Assembly: GCA_018969165.1 (NCBI GenBank)
Contig: JAGWYX010000016.1
Span: 1-14,549 of the forward strand
Direction of reading: 5' to 3'
Length of the DNA stretch: 14,549 bases
Source: Verrucomicrobiota bacterium
GTDB lineage: Bacteria; Verrucomicrobiota; Verrucomicrobiia; Limisphaerales; JAGWYX01
Under the pieces are notes generated by a model. That model saw nothing but the letters and a program-made list of their open reading frames with translations. It ran no database searches and was not told the origin of the DNA. Shown one piece after another: positions 6,962 through 12,981 of the stretch. A program made the translations under genes and the position numbers. Position 1 is the stretch's first letter; every line of letters starts with the position of its first letter.

Positions 6962-8323
6962 TTACTGCTCCCAGTCCGTCCAGGTGACGAGGTCGCCGAG
7001 GCTGGGGCGGCCGTCATGGCGCCAGCCCAGGGGCGGCGACTGCATACGGCCCAGGGGACAAACCCGCGTCACGCCCCAGCGGGCCAGGCGCACCGCGAGC
7101 GGCGCCGCTTCCTCATCGGTCGCCGCCAGGCCGACGGTCGAGACCCGGCCGCGGACCGCCTCGGCCCCCTGCAGCGCCGTGTCAAGGTCCGGCACATCCT
7201 TGACATAGACGAACCGGTGGAGACACGAGGCCTGAAACAGCGGGTCGGCCTCGTAAATCACCGTCCAATGCGTTCCCGCGGGACTAAACCAATGGCGCGT
7301 CTCCCGCAGGTTGGCCGCGCGCACCTCGTAAAACGCCCGACGTGAGGCGATCACCGCCGCGGTCTCGACCGACACCGAGCCGCGCGGCTCGGTTTCCTCG
7401 CGTTTGGCCAGTTCGCCCGCCAGTAATTCGGCGAAGCCCTCGGCGCACGCTTGCGGGCCGCGCTCGATGTAGATTACGTGCGGCGAGAGGCAACCGAGCT
7501 GGTTCCAGGCCACCACGTCGGCGGCCGCGCGCGCCGCAACCCGGTGTTCCTGGGCGCCGGTCATTGCGGCGTTGGTCACGTAGCCAAAGCTGACCCGATG
7601 CCCGTAGCCCAGGAAACGCACCCGTGGCGGCAGGCGTTGCCGGATCGCGGCCAGGGCTTCGTCGCTGCCGGTGGCCGTCAGGCAATCCGCCTCGTCAAAC
7701 AAGGCCCCTTCCAGCTCGTGGTGACCGCCCCGCCACTCGGCGATCTCCAAGCAGGCGGCCAGCTTCGGCTCCAGCGCATAAAGGGAATGACCGAACAACC
7801 GCGGGATGAGCGAGGCGCCGCTGGCGCACTTGACGAACTGCGCCGACCGCACCAGCAGTCCGAGCACCATGCTCATGAGCGCCGGCACGGGCAATTGCCC
7901 GGCTGTCACATGCCCCAGCAATTCCGGTCCCCACGCCAGGGCCGCGTGCCTGGCAGATGCCTCGTCGCCGCTGGCGGACAGGGCGTCCAGGCGTCGGAGG
8001 TGTCCCAGGTCCTGGCGTACCAGGGCCTGGAGGTGCTCCGCCGTCAGTTGCCCAAAGAATGTTTCCAGGCCGCTGACCAGGGTCGCCGGCGCGAAGCCCG
8101 TGGCCCGCGGCCCGCCGTCCAGCGCCAGCCGGCGAAAACGATCACCCGGGTCGAGCCATCGCCGCGCGACCTCGTCGAGCGCGGCAATCACGTCGGCGGT
8201 CGAGCGCTCGAGCAGGTATTGGCGGCGATTGCGCCGCAGACATTGGCAGGCCTCGCGGATCATGCTCGGCTGCAGGATGGCCTCGGGCGGCAGGTCAGCC
8301 AAAAAGAAGTTCGGCAGGTTCAT
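6962..8323 (-). CDS. LuxC-like acyl-CoA (fatty acyl) reductase
   Basis: This 453-aa protein is of the LuxC family, an aldehyde-dehydrogenase-like fold. Typical features are TAGQLPVPAL (about 140-149, the cofactor-site region), VAWNQLGCLSPHVIYIE (about 271-287) with likely nucleophile C278, and the family end PLGWRHDGRPSLGDLVTW. In luminous bacteria LuxC takes an acyl group handed over by LuxE and reduces it with NADPH to a fatty aldehyde. The length and motifs are intact, so this one should be active, but chain length and acceptor are unknown. Its ATG overlaps the MFS stop as ATGA (8320-8323), indicating translational coupling. A LuxE-like gene lies upstream in the same run. No luxA, luxB or luxD is present. 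Confidence 0.88.
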   Translation of the reverse strand: MNLPNFFLADLPPEAILQPSMIREACQCLRRNRRQYLLERSTADVIAALDEVARRWLDPGDRFRRLALDGGPRATGFAPATLVSGLETFFGQLTAEHLQALVRQDLGHLRRLDALSASGDEASARHAALAWGPELLGHVTAGQLPVPALMSMVLGLLVRSAQFVKCASGASLIPRLFGHSLYALEPKLAACLEIAEWRGGHHELEGALFDEADCLTATGSDEALAAIRQRLPPRVRFLGYGHRVSFGYVTNAAMTGAQEHRVAARAAADVVAWNQLGCLSPHVIYIERGPQACAEGFAELLAGELAKREETEPRGSVSVETAAVIASRRAFYEVRAANLRETRHWFSPAGTHWTVIYEADPLFQASCLHRFVYVKDVPDLDTALQGAEAVRGRVSTVGLAATDEEAAPLAVRLARWGVTRVCPLGRMQSPPLGWRHDGRPSLGDLVTWTDWEQ

Positions 8324-9783
8324 GGGAAGTCGGGCTCGCCCAAGGCGGGTTGGGTGGCTGGGCCGCCGCCCAGGATTGCGTCCGCGCGCTCGCGTTTGCG
8401 GATCGCATGCAGACAGGGCAGGCCCAGCAAGGACAGCAGGATCAGCGACGAGAGGAAGACATAGACCGAATCATAAGTGGCGGGGCTCCCGGCACCGACG
8501 CCCTGGTGCTTCACCCAGCGCCCCATCAACCCGTGCGACAGGTTGCCTCCCAAACCGCTGATCGTGATGAAAAGCCCGAAGACCCGCCCGCGCACCGCGT
8601 CGGGCACGGATTCCATCAGCGCTGCCTCGACGATCGGGTAATTGGCCAGGAAGAAGAAGCCGTACACGGCCAGGACCGGCACGACCGCCTCAGCCGGCAC
8701 GCGGGGAAACAGGGCCACCATCCCCGCCGCCAGCACCAGCACCAGGCAGGTCCAGCGGATCCGGCCGCGATCGCTCAGCCCGCCGAACAGCGGATTGCTG
8801 ACTATGCTGGCCAGGAATATCGCGCTCAAGGCCAGGCCGGTTGCCTCCAGGTCGAATCCGCGCGCTTGCTGGAGGAACAGCGAACTGAGCGTGCCCATGC
8901 TGGTGCCAGCGAAGTCCCGCAACGCGAAGGCCACGCTGGCGGCAAGAAAAAAGCACCACAGGACCCACGTCGGGAAGATGCTCTCCGCTGACCTTCCGCC
9001 AACTCTGGCTCCAACCTCGCTCCCCGAACCGCCGCGCGGTTGGGCTGCGCCCTCCGGCCGCGCCGCCGACGGATTGGATGACGGCGCGCCGGGTCGGCGT
9101 CGCCCTACCCGCTTCATGAGCCCGCTGCGCGGCCAGGCAACGGCGGGGGTCTTCCACCTTCCCCGGTCTTCCTCGACCGCCGCACCCGCGGTTTGCGCCG
9201 ATGTTTCTCTGGACCCCGACTCCTCCTGCGCCAGCCACGCGAACAGGCCCGCGCCGATCATCCCCAGCACGCCCAGTTCCAGGACCGGCGCGCGCCACCC
9301 GGCGGAGGCGGCGCGCCAACCCGCGTAAACCGGCCCCAGAAAAAAGCCCACGCTGGCCCCGACCCCGGCCAGGCCCAGGGCCTTGCCGGTGCCCACCGGG
9401 AACAAGCGCGCGATCATCGCCGTCGCGGCCGGATGATAGAAACTGCCGCCCAGACCGGCGAGCACCACGCCCGCCACGGCCAGCGGGTAGTTGGGCGCCC
9501 ACGCCAGCACGACAAACCCGAGCCCGTTGATCGCCAGCCCGATCCCCAGCAACCGTTTGCGGCTCAGCCGGTCCGCCAGCATCCCCAGCGGATAACTCGG
9601 GATAAAATAAGCCAGCATCATGGCTGTCATTAGAAACGTTGACTGGCCGACGCTGGCCAGCTTCAGATCGGCCTGGATCAGCAAGTAAAGCGGCAGCAGG
9701 GCCACCTGGTAAAGGTGCGTGAAGGCGTGCAACACGCCACACAACCACAGCGTGCGGGTCCGGTGCTGTTGGGGGGATGGCAT
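8320..9783 (-). CDS. MFS transporter, fosmidomycin-resistance-like, with repeat-derived central loop
   Basis: This 487-aa protein has about 12 membrane helices. Motif A-like GMLADRLSRKRLLG is at 67-80, and a matching second-half motif GGLSDRGRIRW is at about 334-344. Helix 4-5 contains GLGGSFYHPAATAMIARLF, typical of the FsmR/fosmidomycin exporter branch and its sugar or drug relatives. The central cytoplasmic loop (about 186-270) is oversized. Its second half is rich in Gly, Ala, Pro and Arg and is encoded by hairpin-rich DNA described separately. Without the loop the protein would be close to the normal length of about 400-420. Substrate is unknown; by position it may export a product or intermediate of the LuxE/LuxC pair, which is inference. 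It begins 40 bp after luxE and ends in a 4-bp overlap with the LuxC gene. Confidence 0.9.
   Translation of the reverse strand: MPSPQQHRTRTLWLCGVLHAFTHLYQVALLPLYLLIQADLKLASVGQSTFLMTAMMLAYFIPSYPLGMLADRLSRKRLLGIGLAINGLGFVVLAWAPNYPLAVAGVVLAGLGGSFYHPAATAMIARLFPVGTGKALGLAGVGASVGFFLGPVYAGWRAASAGWRAPVLELGVLGMIGAGLFAWLAQEESGSRETSAQTAGAAVEEDRGRWKTPAVAWPRSGLMKRVGRRRPGAPSSNPSAARPEGAAQPRGGSGSEVGARVGGRSAESIFPTWVLWCFFLAASVAFALRDFAGTSMGTLSSLFLQQARGFDLEATGLALSAIFLASIVSNPLFGGLSDRGRIRWTCLVLVLAAGMVALFPRVPAEAVVPVLAVYGFFFLANYPIVEAALMESVPDAVRGRVFGLFITISGLGGNLSHGLMGRWVKHQGVGAGSPATYDSVYVFLSSLILLSLLGLPCLHAIRKRERADAILGGGPATQPALGEPDFP
8974..9135 (-). repeat. Hairpin-rich REP-like segment inside the MFS gene
   Basis: This segment encodes residues about 217-270 of the MFS protein, in the loop between helices 6 and 7. 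On the plus strand it holds three compact hairpins. The first is AACCGC-CGC-GCGGTT (9027-9041). The second follows directly, GGGC-TGC-GCCC (9042-9052). The third, at 9090-9111, has an outer CGGGT/ACCCG stem and an inner GGC-GTC-GCC. Clusters of short-loop hairpins are typical of REP-like dispersed repeats. The encoded peptide (MKRVGRRRPGAP, then SNPSAARPEGAAQPRG) is low-complexity and unlike transporter sequence. No second copy lies in this window, so the repeat status is inferred. Confidence 0.5.
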
Positions 9784-9800
9784 GCGGCTCAGCCTCTCAG

Positions 9801-9826
9801 GAACCGGCGGGGTGGCGCAGGGTTCA
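9801..9826 (-). other. Hairpin at the stop of the LuxE gene
   Basis: GAACC (9801-9805) pairs with GGTTC (9821-9825), with an inner GCG/CGC pair. The arm includes the TGA stop of the LuxE-like gene. It lies in the 40-bp gap before the MFS gene. It could stabilise the upstream message or tune read-through into the MFS gene. No T-run follows. Confidence 0.25.
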
Positions 9827-11131
9827 ATGGCAAAGCTCGCGCCCCAGGAGCGAGCAACCGCGCGGTTCAGTCAGGGCCGCCCGGCCGATCAACTCGAAAC
9901 CGGCGCCGCGGCGAATACCGAGGTCTTCGGTTTGGATGGCCATAATCGAGTGAACATTCGCCAAATCGCAGACCCGAATCAAACCCGTTTCGCCCTCCGC
10001 CACCTCCCGCTGTGTATCGGGTGAGATCACTTGAACCCGGGCCCACGGAGGGAAGCGCAAGACCCGCGCCGGGTGTTGCCGTTGGGGGGCGCCGGGGGCG
10101 GTGTCATAGGCCTGGGAACTTAGCTCGCACATCCCGTATTCGCAGACGATGTGGGTCGGCCGAACCCCGAGCTGGCGCGCGATCGCGGCGTGCAGTTCCG
10201 GTTTGGGAATGACCCGCGCGCGGCCTTTGTAACCGCCGGTTTCCATCACGCGTGATTCGCCCGCGAGCCGGAACTTTTTCGATCGACCCTCGAGCGCATC
10301 CAACAAGTGGACGAACGAGAAGGCGGTGCCCAGAACCAGCAATGGCTGTCGGTCGGCTTCGGCTCGCTGGAAGACCTCCACAACCGCCTCCAGGTCGAGT
10401 GTCCAGGTCCCGGTAGGGTCCGCTTGCCCGACAAAGGCCGAGGCGGGTTGGGCCAGGTTGCGCCGGACCACCTCGAACATGTGCGCCAGGGACGAGTGGG
10501 GCGCCCGGGTCGGTGGCGGCGTCAGGCAGCAGAGGCTTAACCCCAGTCCCAATGGGTCTCGGCCAGGAATCCGCTCCCCCGGTTCGATCCCCGCCAACAA
10601 GTGCGCGGCAAACCAGGGCCAGAGCGAGGCTTCGTAAACGGCCAGCGATTCGGCGCAGTGAAAATGACGGCTGTGACGGTGTTCGGTCGTGCCGCTGGAG
10701 TAGAAGACCGCCGTCCGCTCGCCCGGCCCAAGGCTGGTCAACTCCTGGTCCTTGAACGCCGCGGTCGGGACCGCCGGAAGCGCGGTCCAGTCGGCCCCGG
10801 TTCGAGGCGTGATTCCTCGCGCCTCGCAAAACTGGCGGTAGGGCGCGTTGTGGGCGAATTGCAGGGCGAACAACTCCCGCGCCAATAGTCCAAAGGTCAG
10901 GTCGAACGTGTCCGGCCGGGAAACCGGTCGGCCGGCTGGCCGGGCGCCGAAGCGTGCGGCCGGCGGAATGTCTCCCGCTCCACTTCGGGCGGGCTCGGCG
11001 AGCGGAGTCCCTTCCAAGGCCGGCAGCCAACCCGGCCGCGGTACTGATCCCGGAGCGAATCCCTGCGTCGCCTCGCGCATGAATTGGTGGAGGCGCGCGA
11101 CGTAATTGCTGAAGCTCGAGCAGTTGGTCAT
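9824..11131 (-). CDS. LuxE-like acyl-protein synthetase (ANL superfamily)
   Basis: This 435-aa protein belongs to the LuxE branch of adenylate-forming enzymes. It shows the ATP-binding loop FYSSGTTEHRH (143-153), VMETGGYKGRARVIPK (295-310), CEYGMCELSSQAY (330-342) and AIQTEDLGIR (398-407). Cys residues near the end (C426, C434) could carry the acyl group, as in LuxE. In luminous bacteria LuxE activates a fatty acid to acyl-AMP, holds it as a thioester and passes it to LuxC. The protein is about 50 residues longer than typical LuxE because of a Pro/Ala/Arg-rich stretch at about 25-73. The ATG at 11131 was chosen since the domain begins soon after it; an in-frame ATG at 11290 adds 53 unlikely residues. 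It is the first gene of the luxE-MFS-luxC-queD run. Confidence 0.87.
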   Translation of the reverse strand: MTNCSSFSNYVARLHQFMREATQGFAPGSVPRPGWLPALEGTPLAEPARSGAGDIPPAARFGARPAGRPVSRPDTFDLTFGLLARELFALQFAHNAPYRQFCEARGITPRTGADWTALPAVPTAAFKDQELTSLGPGERTAVFYSSGTTEHRHSRHFHCAESLAVYEASLWPWFAAHLLAGIEPGERIPGRDPLGLGLSLCCLTPPPTRAPHSSLAHMFEVVRRNLAQPASAFVGQADPTGTWTLDLEAVVEVFQRAEADRQPLLVLGTAFSFVHLLDALEGRSKKFRLAGESRVMETGGYKGRARVIPKPELHAAIARQLGVRPTHIVCEYGMCELSSQAYDTAPGAPQRQHPARVLRFPPWARVQVISPDTQREVAEGETGLIRVCDLANVHSIMAIQTEDLGIRRGAGFELIGRAALTEPRGCSLLGRELCH

Positions 11132-11379
11132 GCGGTTTTGCTTGGCGCACAAGGCGCGGTCGGCTGGTTTTCCGCCACAGCCGGATGCCCTGAACCTGCA
11201 GACTAACTCCGGCAAAGTCAACCCGTCAGACGCCGCCGCGGACCATTGGCACCGGCGATCGGCGGGGGGGCGCAGGTCGTTGACGGCCAAAGTCGGCGCG
11301 GCCTCGACGCCAAAACCCTACCTGAGATCAACAGGTCGTGGAACTCGAGGATGCTGGTGAACCTCGGCAGGGTGCCGGT
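11132..11379. other. Intergenic region upstream of the LuxE-like gene
   Basis: This stretch of about 248 bp separates the TVP38 gene from the LuxE-like gene, both leftward. It should hold the promoter of the luxE-MFS-luxC-queD run. I could not identify convincing -35/-10 boxes. Its right end carries the hairpin at the TVP38 stop codon. Confidence 0.4.
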
Positions 11380-11382
11380 TCA
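11358..11382 (-). terminator. Strong hairpin at the stop of the TVP38-family gene
   Basis: TGAACC (11358-11363) pairs with GGTTCA (11377-11382), and GGCA (11366-11369) pairs with TGCC (11373-11376), around a GGG loop with a two-base TC bulge. One arm contains the gene's TGA stop. The ten-pair stem could end the leftward transcript or protect its 3' end before the luxE operon. There is no U-run, so Rho-independent termination is not certain. Confidence 0.4.
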
Positions 11383-12225
11383 AAGAGGATCCTCAGAGAC
11401 CCTGCGTGTCAGCGCTCGGCCCGCCACACGCGCCAGGTAGAGCGTCGCCAGCAGGGTTACACCGCCGAAAATCCATTCCAAGGCCGGCGGCGCTCTCCCA
11501 CCGCCCTGCAGGCCGGCCAGATTCCCGACCAGCGACCCCAGATAGACATACAGGGCGGCGCCCGGCAGCATGCCGACCCACGAGGCCAGGCAATAGGCCC
11601 GCAGCGATACGCCCGTCAGACCGAAGGCGTAATTCAGCAAGTTGAACGGGAACAGCGGCGATAGCCGGGTCAGCAGGACGATCTTCCAACCCGCGCGCCC
11701 GACGGCCTCGTCGAGCGCCGCGAACCGCGGGTGGCCTTTGATCCGGCGGGCGACCCACTCGCGCGCCAGGTGACGGCTGATCAGAAAGGCCGCCGTCGCC
11801 CCAAGCGTCGAGCCGGCCGAGACGCAGACCAGGCCACGCCCGATGCCGAAAATGAAACCGGCGCCAACCGTCAGCAGCGATCCGGGAATACCCAGGACGC
11901 AGGCGACGATATACAGCAGGACAAACAGCAGCGGTCCCCAGACGCCCAGTCGCTGGATCGCGGGGAGCAGGCCTTGGATGGCCGCGCGCACCGGCAGGAA
12001 TCGCGCGGCGATGACCAGGGCCACGACCAGGAGCGCGCCGTAGCCCCAGCGCCGATTCGACCGCGCGGCTCCCTGCCCGACCGCCCCGCCGTTGTTGATT
12101 CCAGGTAGAATAATCGGGCATCGTTCCCGTCCAACCTCGGATGGGCAAGTTGAATTGTTTCCCGTCGCGGATTCGTCCAATGCAGGTGACGCGTGCCGCG
12201 CCGCGCCGAGTTTCTCAAACTGCAT
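11380..12225 (-). CDS. TVP38/TMEM64 (VTT domain) membrane protein
   Basis: This integral membrane protein of the DedA/VTT superfamily has 281 aa from the ATG at 12225. A first helix (ALLVVALVIAARFLPV) follows a long polar N-terminal tail of about 60 residues. The VTT core is clear: GIPGSLLTVGAGFIFGIGRG, then STLGATAAFLISRHLAR, then LTRLSPLFPFNLLNYAFGL and a further helix pair around GMLPGAALYVYLGS. Family knowledge: VTT proteins include lipid scramblases and undecaprenyl-phosphate translocases, and many bacterial TVP38 members are uncharacterised. Only two in-frame ATGs exist, at 12249 and 12225, and neither has a Shine-Dalgarno. The first would overlap the divergent dehydrogenase start, so the shorter form is given. 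The tail is longer than usual, and an unusual start codon further in cannot be excluded. Confidence 0.87.
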   Translation of the reverse strand: MQFEKLGAARHASPALDESATGNNSTCPSEVGRERCPIILPGINNGGAVGQGAARSNRRWGYGALLVVALVIAARFLPVRAAIQGLLPAIQRLGVWGPLLFVLLYIVACVLGIPGSLLTVGAGFIFGIGRGLVCVSAGSTLGATAAFLISRHLAREWVARRIKGHPRFAALDEAVGRAGWKIVLLTRLSPLFPFNLLNYAFGLTGVSLRAYCLASWVGMLPGAALYVYLGSLVGNLAGLQGGGRAPPALEWIFGGVTLLATLYLARVAGRALTRRVSEDPL

Positions 12226-12247
12226 CCAGGAAATTACGCAAACGAAC

Positions 12248-12974
12248 ATGAGAGCCGTCGCTGTTTATCCAACCACCCGCGACCTCCGGTTGATCGAGCT
12301 GGAGCCGTCCGCGATCTCCAGCCCCACGGGCATCAAGTTGCGGATGCTCGAAGTCGGTGTCTGTGGTACCGACAAGGAGATTTGCGCCTTTGAATATGGC
12401 CTCCCGCCCGCCGGCAGCGACCACCTGGTCCTCGGGCACGAATCGCTGGGGGAAGTGATCGAGACCGGCGCCGGGGCGACGCAATTCCAGCTTCGCGGTC
12501 TTCGTTTACTCCATAGAACCCGACGGCGGCCCAAAAGCCAGGCTGGTCAAATCCCTCGGCGCCGAGTATGTCTCGGCGGCGAACACCTCGGTGGGTCAAC
12601 TGGCGGAACGGGTCGGCCGGATCGACGTGGTTTACGAAGCCGCCGGGGCGTCGCAGGTGGCGTTCGAGGTGATCGAACAACTCGGCACCAACGGGATCTT
12701 CGTCTTTACCGGCGTGCCGGGGCGCAAAACGGAAATCGAGATTGAGTCCGACGTGATCATGCGCAATCTGGTGCTCAAGAACCAAGTCATCCTCGGCAGC
12801 GTGAACGCCGGGCGCGCGGCCTTCGAGGCGGCCATCCGCGATCTCGAAACCTTCGCCCGGCGTTGGCCGACGGCGGTGCGGGGGTTGATCACCAACCGCG
12901 TTCCGCTCGCGACGTGCCAGGACGTTCTCCTCGGCAAGGTCGGCGGCATCAAGAACGTGGTCACACTGTGCTGA
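12248..12974 (+). pseudogene. Glucose 1-dehydrogenase-like zinc dehydrogenase, internally deleted and frameshifted
   Basis: The first part (12248 to about 12488, 80 residues) is a normal start of a medium-chain Zn dehydrogenase: MRAVAVYP, VGVCGTDKEI (C39 zinc ligand) and LGHESLGEV (H64, E65). The frame then becomes meaningless, but another frame continues the family from about 12489. That part shows FAVFVYSIEPDGGPKARLVK, GRIDVVYEAAGASQVAFEV, FTGVPGR and NAGRAAFEAAIRDLETF, and ends with GIKNVVTLC at 12974. Together they make about 242 residues against about 350 for glucose dehydrogenases. Some 110 residues are therefore missing, including the structural-loop region and the start of the Rossmann NAD(P) site, and the loss changes frame. 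The intact enzyme would oxidise glucose to gluconolactone. As written the product cannot be functional. A sequencing or assembly deletion is the main alternative to a true pseudogene. The glucosidase follows after 7 bp. Confidence 0.82.
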
Positions 12975-12981
12975 ACCCCGA

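Noticed and set aside
7451..8464. 337-codon plus-strand frame
   Set aside because: It is antisense to the LuxC-like gene, which has conserved motifs.
6962..11131. Bacterial bioluminescence (lux) operon
   Set aside because: Only LuxC- and LuxE-like genes are present. Luciferase subunits and LuxD are absent from the window, so a lux operon is not supported.
11132..11290. N-terminal extension of the LuxE frame to an ATG at 11290
   Set aside because: The extra 53 residues are Arg/Cys-rich and unrelated to LuxE; the domain fits a start at 11131.
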